Origin: Mycolicibacterium crocinum
Lineage (GTDB): Bacteria; Actinomycetota; Actinomycetes; Mycobacteriales; Mycobacteriaceae
NCBI RefSeq assembly: GCF_022370635.2
Contig: NZ_CP092362.2
Location: forward strand, 2,852,001 to 2,916,000
Direction: 5' to 3'
DNA length: 64,000 bases
In this document: piece by piece, positions 48,029-58,329 of the stretch
Position numbering within the stretch: position 1 is the stretch's first letter
How the letters are laid out: each line of letters begins with the position of its first letter
Translations under genes and position numbers: made by a program
The notes under the pieces: generated by a model
The model's input: the letters and a program-made list of their open reading frames with translations, nothing else
What the model was told of the DNA's origin: nothing
The model's database searches: none

Positions 48029-48463
48029 ATGCCCGCGGCGCTGATCTGGCTCGTGTTCGCCCTGGGTCTTGCTGGTGCCGAGGCACTGACCGGCGACATG
48101 TTCCTGCTGATGCTGTCCGGTGGCGCCCTGGCCGCCGCCGGATCGAGCTGGCTGCTGGACTGGCCGGTGTGGGCCGACGGCGCGGTGTTCCTGGTGGTCT
48201 CGATATTGCTGCTGGTACTGGTGCGCCCGGCGCTGCGGCGAAAGTTCACCGCGGGCAAGGGTCTGCCCGAACCGGTGAAAGCCCTGGAGGGTAAGAACGC
48301 ACTGGTGCTGGACCGGATATCGCGTCATGAAGGCCAGGTGAAACTCGACGGCGAAATCTGGACGGCGCGGCCCTACAACGACAACGATGTCTACGAACCG
48401 GGCGATCACGTCACCGTCATGCACATCGACGGTGCCACCGCGGTCGTCTGGCGCAGCGAGTAA
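48029..48463 (+). CDS. NfeD-family membrane protein
   Basis: 144 residues. Two or three membrane helices (about 3-20, 25-45, 50-68) followed by a C-terminal OB-fold domain (about 80-142, [21 protein letters not shown] and [10 protein letters not shown]) of the NfeD1b type. NfeD proteins partner with SPFH proteins; the next gene, 12 bp away, encodes one. The pair corresponds to Rv1487-Rv1488. Confidence 0.92.
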   Translation: MPAALIWLVFALGLAGAEALTGDMFLLMLSGGALAAAGSSWLLDWPVWADGAVFLVVSILLLVLVRPALRRKFTAGKGLPEPVKALEGKNALVLDRISRHEGQVKLDGEIWTARPYNDNDVYEPGDHVTVMHIDGATAVVWRSE

Positions 48464-48475
48464 GGAGAACTCGTC

Positions 48476-49714
48476 ATGGACGGTGCCATAGCCGGTTTGG
48501 TCCTGCTGGCGGTGTTGGTGATCTTCGCGATCATCGTCGTCGCCAAGTCCGTCGCGCTGATACCGCAGGCCGAAGCGGCGGTCATCGAGCGGCTCGGGCG
48601 CTACAGCAAGACGGTTTCCGGGCAGCTCACGCTGCTGATCCCGTTCATCGACAAGGTCCGCGCCCGCGTCGACCTGCGCGAGCGGGTGGTGTCCTTCCCG
48701 CCGCAGCCGGTGATCACCGAGGACAACCTGACGGTCAACATCGACACCGTGGTCTACTTCCAGGTCACCAACCCGCAGGCGGCGGTCTATCAGATCAGCA
48801 ACTACATCGTCGGCGTCGAGCAGCTGACCACCACCACGCTGCGCAACGTGGTCGGTGGCATGACCCTCGAGCAGACGCTGACCAGCCGCGACCAGATCAA
48901 CGGTCAGCTGCGCGGCGTGCTCGACGAAGCCACCGGCCGCTGGGGCCTGCGGGTTGCCCGCGTCGAGTTGCGCAGCATCGATCCGCCGCCGTCCATCCAG
49001 GACTCGATGGAAAAGCAGATGCGCGCCGACCGCGAGAAGCGCGCGATGATCCTCACCGCCGAAGGCAGCCGGGAGGCGTCGATCAAACAAGCCGAGGGTC
49101 AGAAGCAGGCGCAGATCCTGGCGGCCGAGGGCGCCAAGCAGGCCGCGATTCTGGCCGCCGAGGCCGAGCGGCAATCCCGGATCCTGCGGGCCCAGGGTGA
49201 GCGCGCCGCCTCCTACCTGCAGGCACAGGGTCAGGCCAAGGCGATCGAGAAGACGTTCGCCGCGATCAAGGCCGGCCGGCCCACCCCGGAGATGCTGGCC
49301 TATCAGTACCTTCAGACCCTGCCGCAGATGGCCAAGGGCGAAGCGAACAAGGTGTGGCTGGTGCCCAGCGATTTCGGCTCGGCACTGCAGGGCTTCACCA
49401 AGCTGCTTGGTGCGCCGGGCGAGGACGGGGTGTTCCGCTACACGCCGTCGCCGGTCGACGACCATCCGGCCAAGTCCGATGAAGAAGAAGCCGACGAGGT
49501 CGCCGACTGGTTCAATACCCAGACCGACCCGGCGATCGCCCAGGCGGTGGCCAAGGCCGAGGCCGAGGCCCGCGCCACCGTGCCCGCCGTCGGTGCCGCT
49601 CCGGTGCCGCCGCCGCAGCAGATCACCCCACCGGTGTCGTACCCGCCACTGTCTGAGCAGCAGGCCCCGCCGGCCGACGCACAGTACGCGCCGCGGCACA
49701 TCTCTGATCAGTAG
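48476..49714 (+). CDS. SPFH/band 7 (stomatin/QmcA-like) protein
   Basis: 412 residues. An N-terminal membrane helix (about 7-27), a band-7 domain ([21 protein letters not shown] to [15 protein letters not shown]), a long Ala/Gln/Glu coiled coil (about 180-265, [20 protein letters not shown]) and a Pro-rich C-terminus. Such proteins form large membrane rings that organise microdomains or control proteases; with NfeD they form the SPFH-NfeD module. AAGGAG lies upstream of the ATG. Confidence 0.94.
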   Translation: MDGAIAGLVLLAVLVIFAIIVVAKSVALIPQAEAAVIERLGRYSKTVSGQLTLLIPFIDKVRARVDLRERVVSFPPQPVITEDNLTVNIDTVVYFQVTNPQAAVYQISNYIVGVEQLTTTTLRNVVGGMTLEQTLTSRDQINGQLRGVLDEATGRWGLRVARVELRSIDPPPSIQDSMEKQMRADREKRAMILTAEGSREASIKQAEGQKQAQILAAEGAKQAAILAAEAERQSRILRAQGERAASYLQAQGQAKAIEKTFAAIKAGRPTPEMLAYQYLQTLPQMAKGEANKVWLVPSDFGSALQGFTKLLGAPGEDGVFRYTPSPVDDHPAKSDEEEADEVADWFNTQTDPAIAQAVAKAEAEARATVPAVGAAPVPPPQQITPPVSYPPLSEQQAPPADAQYAPRHISDQ

Positions 49715-49718
49715 TCCG

Positions 49719-50117
49719 ATGCCGTCGCCGGCGCGGATTTACACGGCTCTCGCGGCCGCGCAGGCAGCCGACGCGGTGGCCTGCGCGCTGCCGGCGCCCT
49801 TCGTCACCGAGTGTCTCGATGGCGTTCGCTTTCCGGTGGACAAGCGCTGGATCTTTGCGCCGATCAAGGCGGCGTCGGCGATCGGCCTGGCGTCGGTGTG
49901 GCGGTTCCCGGCGTTGGCGCGGTTCACCGCGGTGATGCTGACCGTGTACTTCTCGCTTGCGGTCGGCTCACACGTCCGAGTGCGGGATTTCGGCCGGAAT
50001 TTCGCCGCCGCGTCGACCCTCCTGGTGACCTACGGAGTGGTGGCGGCGATGGGTCCGGACCTCGTAGGCCAGGCCGGCGACGCCGACGGCGGCGGTGCAC
50101 ACCGACACCAGCACTAG
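49719..50117 (+). CDS. Small membrane protein, DoxX-like
   Basis: 132 residues, four hydrophobic segments (about 6-20, 47-60, 66-84, 95-110), with an organisation resembling DoxX-like quinone-associated membrane proteins: [48 protein letters not shown]. Function unknown. Starts 4 bp after the SPFH gene. Its last 150 bp overlap the convergent VTT-domain gene, so the final ~40 residues, a His-rich tail, could be shorter or longer in reality. Confidence 0.65.
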   Translation: MPSPARIYTALAAAQAADAVACALPAPFVTECLDGVRFPVDKRWIFAPIKAASAIGLASVWRFPALARFTAVMLTVYFSLAVGSHVRVRDFGRNFAAASTLLVTYGVVAAMGPDLVGQAGDADGGGAHRHQH

Positions 50118-50738
50118 TAGTGGACTGACGTTGCCGGTCAGGGCGTCGCCGAGGAATACCACCGCGGCGGTGCCCGGGATCAACCCCGCCAATGTCGCCC
50201 ACAGGTACGGCATGACCCGCACGGCGGATGCGCCGGCGGCGTAGTTCAGCACCGAGAACGGCACGGCCGGGATCATCCGCAGCGAGAAGACCGCCTGCCA
50301 GCCGCGGGCGCGCAGCCGGGCGTCCACCGCTTCCATCGCGGGATGGCTGACCAGCTTGCTGAACTGCCAGCCCACGGCGCGCACGAGCAGCAAGGCGATC
50401 AGCGCGCTCAACGCACTGGCGACCACGGCGATCGCCACACCCAGCGCCGGCCCGAACAGCAAGCCGGCGGCCAGGGTGAACGCGGTGCGGGGGAACGGGA
50501 AAACGGTGACGACGATGTGGGCGGCCAGGAAGGCCAGCGGGAACCACGCGCCCAGCGATGTCGCCCAATCCCGAAGCTGCACGGCGCTGGGCAACGGCAC
50601 CAACACGACGACTGCGACGAGAATCACAAAGGCGATCGCGGTGACGACGAGGCGCGTGCGGGATACCTGACGCGCGGTGGAGATCACCGCTGAGCGCACA
50701 CTGCGCCACGTGCGGCGGGCCTTCGATGTCACGTTCAC
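49968..50738 (-). CDS. TVP38/TMEM64 (VTT domain) membrane protein
   Basis: 256 residues with five to six helices. The VTT core motifs FPFPRTAFTLAAGLLFGPALG and SLRMIPAVPFSVLNYAAG mark the DedA/TVP38 superfamily (undecaprenyl-phosphate or lipid flippase-like proteins). Rv1491c position. GTG at 50738 chosen over the TTG one codon earlier. The 3' 150 bp overlap the DoxX-like gene; the last ~35 residues are charged and His/Arg-rich. Confidence 0.88.
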   Translation of the reverse strand: MNVTSKARRTWRSVRSAVISTARQVSRTRLVVTAIAFVILVAVVVLVPLPSAVQLRDWATSLGAWFPLAFLAAHIVVTVFPFPRTAFTLAAGLLFGPALGVAIAVVASALSALIALLLVRAVGWQFSKLVSHPAMEAVDARLRARGWQAVFSLRMIPAVPFSVLNYAAGASAVRVMPYLWATLAGLIPGTAAVVFLGDALTGNVSPLLVLVSVCTAAVGVAGLAYEVRTHRRHHSVGHQEGRRGGEIPAEIPHSDV

Positions 50739-50832
50739 CAAGGTTACGGCCCTCGCGCGACAGCTCGCCGGGTGCGACGGGGGTTACCGGCGGGTAGCCG
50801 TAGTCGGCCACGTCACGGCTGAAGTGATCATT

Positions 50833-50838
50833 TAGCCT
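50833..50838 (+). promoter_or_regulatory. Possible -10 of the mutAB-meaB operon
   Basis: TAGCCT fits TANNNT, placing the transcription start near 50845, about 54 nt before the preferred mutA GTG. An ATG at 50848 is close to that start but lacks the family's N-terminus. Confidence 0.3.
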
Positions 50839-50898
50839 GATGGTCTGATGGCTGGTCCCCGTACGGGCTGCCCCATGCTGCGACAACAGGAGTTGCCG

Positions 50899-52734
50899 GT
50901 GTCAGTAGAGGTTGAGGAAGGCCGCGCCCGCTGGCGCACCGCGGTGGCCGGCGTGCTGGCCAAGAGCAGCCGGAAAGATCCGGCGGATCTGCCCGCCGAG
51001 CCCGAGACGCTGCTGGACTCTCCCACCTACGAGGGCTTTTCGATCCGGCCGCTCTACACCGCACTGGACGAGTTGCCCGAGTCGCCACTGCCGGGCACAT
51101 GGCCGTTCGTCCGCGGCGGCGATGCCCGCCGCGACGTCATCGCCGGCTGGAAGGTCGCCGAGGTCTTCCCGGGGCCCGGCTTTTCCGGCCAGGTCGCCGA
51201 CGGCAATGCCGCGGTGCTGGGCGCCCTGAGCGACGGCGTCAGCGCCTTGGTGCTGCGGGTCGGTGACACCGGTGTCGCCGCAGCGGATCTGGACCGGCTC
51301 CTCGAGGGAGTGTTCATCGAACTCGCTCCGGTCATCCTCGACGCCGGGGCGCAGTTCGGTGCCGCCGCCGAGGCGGTGCTGGCACTGGTGGCCGGTGCCG
51401 ACGACGATCAGCGCGCTAGCCTGTCGATTGACCTTGGCGCCGATCCGCTGACCGCGCCGCTCAGCGGTTTCAGCACACCGGAGCTCGAGGAGGTCACCCG
51501 AGTCGCCGCGAACCTCGCCGGCGGTACCGGGATTCGCGCGATCACGGTCGACGGACCGGCGTTCCACAACCGCGGCGCCAACGCGGCCTGGGAGCTCGCC
51601 GGCGCGCTGGGAGCGGCCGTGGAGTATGTGCGTGCGCTGGTCGACACGGGCATCGAGGTCGCCGACGCGCTGCGCCAGATCAGCTTCCGGCTGGTGGCCG
51701 ACGACGACCAGTTCCTGACGATCGCGAAATTCCGTGCGGCCCGCCAACTCTGGGCCCGGGTCGCCGACGTACTCGGCCAACCCGACAGCGGGGCGGCGAC
51801 CGTGCATGCGGTGACCTCGCTGCCGATGATGACGCAGCGCGATCCCTGGGTGAACATGCTGCGCACCACGCTGGCGGCGTTCGGCGCCGGGGTCGGGGGA
51901 GCGGACACCGTCGCGGTACTGCCGTTCGATGTGGCGATCCCCAGCGGTTTCCCCGGCATCAGCGCGGGATTCGCCCGCCGCATCGCGCGCAACACCCAGC
52001 TGCTGCTGTTGGAGGAGTCGCACGTCGGGCGGGTGCTCGACCCAGCGGGCGGTTCCTGGTATGTCGAAGACCTCACCGAAAACCTTGCCGCACAAGCTTG
52101 GTCGCACTTCCAGGACATCGAGGCGCGCGGCGGATTCGTCGCGGCCACCGATCACGTCGCCGACCAGATCGAGCAGGTGCGGGCCCGCCGGGCCGACGAC
52201 ATCGCCCACCGCCGCACCGCGGTCACCGGGGTGAACGAGTTCCCCAACCTCGCCGAACCTCCGCTGCCGCACTTCGACTCGTCGGAGACCGTGCGCCGCT
52301 ATGCGGCCGGCTTCGAGGCACTGCGCGATCGCTCGGATGCCTTCCTCGACAGCACGGGCTCGCGTCCCAAGGTCCTGCTGCTGCCGCTGGGCCCGCTGGC
52401 CGAGAACAACATCCGTGCGACGTTCGCCGCCAACCTGCTGGCTTCCGGCGGCATCGAGGCGGTGAACCCGGGCACGGTCGACGCGGCTGGGACCGCCGCG
52501 GCCGTCGCCGACAGCGGCGCAACGGTCGCGGTGATCTGCGGTACCGACGCGCGCTACGGCACCGATGCCTCCGATGTGGTGGCCGCCGCGCGGGCCGCGG
52601 GCCTGGCCCAGATCTACCTGGCCGGCCCGGAGAAGGCGGTGGCCGAGGCCGCCGACAAACCAGACGGCTACCTGACCGCCAAAATAGATGCGGTCGAAGC
52701 ACTTTCGTCCCTGCTCACCCGATTGGGGGCCTGA
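50899..52734 (+). CDS. mutA: Methylmalonyl-CoA mutase small subunit
   Basis: 611 residues. The MutA partner of the MutAB heterodimer has the same folds as MutB but does not carry the catalytic cobalamin site. Seen: the TIM-barrel stretch [19 protein letters not shown], the SLPMMTQRDPWVNMLRTT segment, and a degenerate cobalamin domain lacking the DxHxxG histidine motif. GTG at 50899 chosen because AGGAG lies 6 nt upstream and the N-terminus fits known mycobacterial MutA; an in-frame ATG at 50848 is the alternative. mutB follows after 3 bp. Confidence 0.95.
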   Translation: MSVEVEEGRARWRTAVAGVLAKSSRKDPADLPAEPETLLDSPTYEGFSIRPLYTALDELPESPLPGTWPFVRGGDARRDVIAGWKVAEVFPGPGFSGQVADGNAAVLGALSDGVSALVLRVGDTGVAAADLDRLLEGVFIELAPVILDAGAQFGAAAEAVLALVAGADDDQRASLSIDLGADPLTAPLSGFSTPELEEVTRVAANLAGGTGIRAITVDGPAFHNRGANAAWELAGALGAAVEYVRALVDTGIEVADALRQISFRLVADDDQFLTIAKFRAARQLWARVADVLGQPDSGAATVHAVTSLPMMTQRDPWVNMLRTTLAAFGAGVGGADTVAVLPFDVAIPSGFPGISAGFARRIARNTQLLLLEESHVGRVLDPAGGSWYVEDLTENLAAQAWSHFQDIEARGGFVAATDHVADQIEQVRARRADDIAHRRTAVTGVNEFPNLAEPPLPHFDSSETVRRYAAGFEALRDRSDAFLDSTGSRPKVLLLPLGPLAENNIRATFAANLLASGGIEAVNPGTVDAAGTAAAVADSGATVAVICGTDARYGTDASDVVAAARAAGLAQIYLAGPEKAVAEAADKPDGYLTAKIDAVEALSSLLTRLGA

Positions 52735-52737
52735 TCC

Positions 52738-54992
<2,255 letters not shown>

Positions 54993-54993
<1 letters not shown>

Positions 54994-55976
54994 TGCCGGC
55001 CGACGTCGCAGGACTGGCCGAGGCGATCCGCGGCGGCGATCGTGCGGCGCTGTCGCGCGCCATCACGCTGGTCGAGTCGACCCGCGCCGATCATCGGGAT
55101 CAGGCTCAGCAGCTGCTGCTGGAGCTGATGCCGGACGCGGGCACAGCGCTGCATGTCGGCATCACCGGCGTGCCCGGGGTGGGGAAGTCGACCACCATCG
55201 AGGCGCTGGGCATGTACCTGATCGAGCTGGGGCACCGAGTCGCGGTACTGGCCGTCGACCCGTCGTCGACCCGCACCGGGGGCTCGATCCTGGGCGACAA
55301 AACCAGGATGGCCAGGCTCGCCGTACACCCGGACGCCTACATCCGGCCGTCGCCGACATCCGGGACGCTGGGTGGTGTCGCAAAGGCCACCCGGGAAACG
55401 GTGGTGCTGGCCGAGGCTGCCGGATTCGACGTGATCCTGGTCGAGACTGTCGGCGTCGGGCAGTCCGAGGTGGCCGTCGCCAACATGGTCGACACGTTCG
55501 TGTTCCTCACCCTGGCCCGCACCGGCGATCAGCTGCAGGGCATCAAGAAGGGTGTGCTGGAGCTGGCCGACATCGTGGTGGTCAACAAGGCCGACGGTAA
55601 ACACGCGACCGAGGCCAAGGCCGCCGCACGTGAACTGACGGCCGCGATCCGCCTGATCTATCCGCGCGAAACCCTCTGGCGGCCACCGGTTTTGACGATG
55701 AGCGCAGTCGAGGGCACGGGCTTGTCCGAGCTGTGGGACACCGTCCTCAAACACCGCGCTGTGCTCACCAGGGCTGGCGAGTTCGACGCCCGCAGGCGCG
55801 CGCAGCAGGTCGACTGGACGTGGTCGATGGTGCGCGATGCCGTGCTCGATCGGGTGCTGAACCACCCGGCTGTTCGCACGCAGCGTGCCGAGATCGAGCG
55901 TCAGGTGCGCGACGGGGAACTCACTCCGGCGTTGGCGGCCCAGCGCCTCCTCGACGCGGCTGAGCAGTCAACATGA
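54993..55976 (+). CDS. meaB: MeaB-type GTPase chaperone of methylmalonyl-CoA mutase
   Basis: 327-residue G3E-family GTPase that loads and protects the cobalamin of MutAB. P-loop GITGVPGVGKSTTIEALG, DPSSTRTGGSILGDKTRM, VETVGVGQSEVAVANMVD (switch) and VVNKADG are typical of MeaB/ArgK. The ATG shares a base with the mutB stop. M. tuberculosis has a mazEF pair between these two genes; here there is none. Confidence 0.97.
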
Positions 55977-56036
55977 CGGGCCGCGCGTCAAGCTAACGAA
56001 ATGGCAACGATTTGTTACAGATGTGCTTAGGCCGGT

Positions 56037-56042
56037 TAAATT
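56037..56042 (+). promoter_or_regulatory. Predicted -10 of lipL, leaderless start
   Basis: TAAATT fits TANNNT and ends 7 nt before the GTG at 56050; TTGTTA at 56012-56017 is a possible -35 with a 19-bp spacer. The AT-rich stretch stands out from its surroundings. Confidence 0.45.
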
Positions 56043-56049
56043 CTCAGTT

Positions 56050-57318
56050 GTGACTCAGGCAACTCGCGGCAGCGACACAGTGCCCCATGGACTCCAGGGC
56101 GCTGCTGATCCGCACTTCGCCTGCGCGCTGCGCAATTTCTCGGCGATGTTTCCGCATCCGCGGTTCGGCGGTGGCGCCCTGGCGGTCTACCTCGACGGCC
56201 AGCCGGTGGTCGACGTGTGGACCGGCTGGTCGGATCGACGGGGGCGGCAACGCTGGTCGGCGGACACCGGAGCGATGGTGTTCTCCGCGACCAAGGGTGT
56301 CGCCTCAACGGTCATCCACCGGCTCGTGGACCGTGGCCTGATCGATTATGACGCGCCGGTGGCCGAGTACTGGCCCGAGTTCGGCGCCAACGGCAAGGCT
56401 GCGATCACCGTGCGCGAGATGATGCAGCACCGCGCGGGTCTGGCCCATCTGCGTGGCGTGCGCCGACGCGACCTGCTCAACCACGTCGTCATGGAGGAAC
56501 GCATCGCGGCGGCGGCGCCCGGCCGGAACTTCGGCAAGCCCGCCTACCACGCGCTCACCTACGGCTGGTTGCTGTCCGGACTCGCCCGCGCGGTCACCGG
56601 GGTCGGGATGCGCGAGCTGATCCGCACCGAGGTGGCCGAGCCGCTCGACACCGACGGGATCCACCTGGGCAGGCCGCCGGCCGGCGCGCCGACCAAGGCC
56701 GCCTCGATCATCGGCCCCCAGATGAACATTCCCAACCCGTTCTTCAACACCATCGCGCCGCGGGTCGCTGCCTTCGAGCTGTCGGCGATCTTCGGCTCCA
56801 TGTACTTCCCCGGTATGAAGGCCACCGTGCAGGGCGCGATGCCATTGCTGGACGCCGAACTGCCCGCTGCCAACGGTATCGCGACGGCGCGCAGCCTGGC
56901 CCGCATGTACGGTGCGATCGCCAACGGCGGCGAAATCGACGGAAAACGCTATCTGTCGGCCGAATTGGTCGCGGGCCTCACCGGGCGGCGCAACCTAACC
57001 CCGGATCGCAACCTGATTCTGCCAATGGCATTCCACCTCGGATATCACGGTCTGCCCATCGCGGGAATCATGCCCGGATTTGGTCACGTCGGCCTGGGTG
57101 GGTCGCTCGGCTGGGCGGTGCCGGAGGCAGGGTTGTCTTTCAGTTTCGTGCACAATCGGCTGCTCACCCCGTTTGTGCTGGCTGACCAGGCCGGCTTCGT
57201 CACCACCGCGGCCCTGATCCGACGCGGCGCGGCCGCGGCCCGCAAGCACGGCTTCCAGCCCGTCACCGAGTTCGGCGCGCGGTTCGCAGTGCCTTCGTCG
57301 GGAGTCGTCGCGGGTTAG
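56050..57318 (+). CDS. lipL: Class C beta-lactamase-fold esterase LipL
   Basis: 422 residues of the serine-esterase/penicillin-binding-protein-like family (Rv1497 position). Catalytic Ser79 and Lys82 form SATK in MVFSATKGVA, the usual SxxK motif. A Tyr in KPAYHALTYGWLLSG follows, and His346 in GFGHVGLGGSLGW replaces the KTG triad. No signal peptide is evident. GTG at 56050 chosen with the -10 in mind; an earlier in-frame GTG at 56014 lies within the promoter. It is followed by 1 kb without a gene. Confidence 0.92.
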   Translation: MTQATRGSDTVPHGLQGAADPHFACALRNFSAMFPHPRFGGGALAVYLDGQPVVDVWTGWSDRRGRQRWSADTGAMVFSATKGVASTVIHRLVDRGLIDYDAPVAEYWPEFGANGKAAITVREMMQHRAGLAHLRGVRRRDLLNHVVMEERIAAAAPGRNFGKPAYHALTYGWLLSGLARAVTGVGMRELIRTEVAEPLDTDGIHLGRPPAGAPTKAASIIGPQMNIPNPFFNTIAPRVAAFELSAIFGSMYFPGMKATVQGAMPLLDAELPAANGIATARSLARMYGAIANGGEIDGKRYLSAELVAGLTGRRNLTPDRNLILPMAFHLGYHGLPIAGIMPGFGHVGLGGSLGWAVPEAGLSFSFVHNRLLTPFVLADQAGFVTTAALIRRGAAAARKHGFQPVTEFGARFAVPSSGVVAG

Positions 57319-58233
57319 CTTCCCGAGCGACATCGCCGGTCTGAGCCCTTGCTGTGGCACCCCTGTGTTCGCGAAGTTGGCTGGTCGCAGCGTCCTGCAG
57401 CGGCTCCGCCGGCCTCGCCAAACGTCCCTCCCCGGGTCTCCAGCTAACTTTCACAGCGACTTCACAAGACGCCCTTATGCGGGTGATAAATGTCACGGGG
57501 TGTCCGCCGAACTACCGATTGGCGCTCTTTTCCAAAAAAGTTCGCCAAATATCTGCAAATAGCCGGTCATTTATCCTGAAGCGTTTGCTGACTTGGTTCG
57601 CGAAATATCAGTGAGCCGGTAATCGAAGTATCAGAGCGCGCTTGAATGTGTTCTGAATCACGCCTCGCCGGCTTCTGATAGTGAAATCTCAGCCTCCTCT
57701 CAGGTTAGTAGCCATCTCCTGTGTAACAGAACGGTAACTGCAGGCTAGAGGGTTTTCTGATGCTGAGGCAGGGTAGCGGAAACTCTCAGGGTGGCCACGC
57801 TATCACGGTCGCTCGAGGTGCCGTCCGGTATGACGTCGGGGATTATTGAATGGTGCCGCGCCCGGAATTCTTAAGAGCCTTCGGCCCAATTTAAGAAACC
57901 GGATATCTTGAATTTGCTATAACGATGCCGATGCCAAATTGAGGCCGAATTGCGATAGGAAACACTCTGCAACTTCCACCTTGCCCCCGGGGGTGGGGTG
58001 CGGGCGGCGGTTCCAATGGTTGCTCCGGCGTAACTACACTAACAAATGCCCAGTTCAGAGGCTTTTCTAGCAGGGCCAACGGAAGCGCTGAGAACATCTG
58101 GCGGCGGAGCGCTGTCGGGAGATCAGCTATCGCTTATCCGCCAGCCGGAGGACACCCTTAGGGCCAAAGGTCACTTTGTCCAAACCCTAATCAAAAAGTC
58201 GAAACATTTGTCGCGCACTTAACGAAAAACGGC

Positions 58234-58239
58234 TAGGCT
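58234..58239 (+). promoter_or_regulatory. Candidate -10 of the polyketide synthase gene
   Basis: TAGGCT fits TANNNT; TTGTCG at 58208-58213 is a possible -35 (20-bp spacer). The leader to the GTG at 58330 would be about 85 nt. Weak evidence. Confidence 0.3.
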
Positions 58240-58256
58240 ACCGAAGACATTGGCAA

Positions 58257-58277
58257 CTTTGACTCGGCGCTTTGACT
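58257..58277 (+). repeat. Direct repeat CTTTGACT x2
   Basis: The octamer CTTTGACT occurs at 58257-58264 and 58270-58277 (13-bp period), between the candidate promoter and the polyketide synthase start. It may be a regulator-binding site or chance. Confidence 0.35.
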
Positions 58278-58329
58278 AGCTGGTCCGGTTCGGTTGCCTT
58301 GCCCAGTGCCAAGAGAGGTGTGAGCGGAC

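Larger units (their letters stand above)
57319..58329 (+). other. 1-kb gene-free, AT-richer intergenic region
   Basis: No open frame here has coding features; the longest (about 85 codons) have unlike codon use and no recognisable product. Visibly AT-richer than the rest of the window from about 57440 to 58260, with runs such as TTTCCAAAAAAG and AAATATC. It may hold promoter and regulatory DNA for the polyketide synthase, Lsr2-type silencer DNA, an sRNA, or the scar of deleted genes; sequence alone does not decide. No clear terminator was seen after lipL. Confidence 0.6.

Noticed and set aside
50739..50898. Possible cobalamin riboswitch before mutA
   Set aside because: No B12-box-like or long structured leader is visible in the ~54-nt predicted leader.
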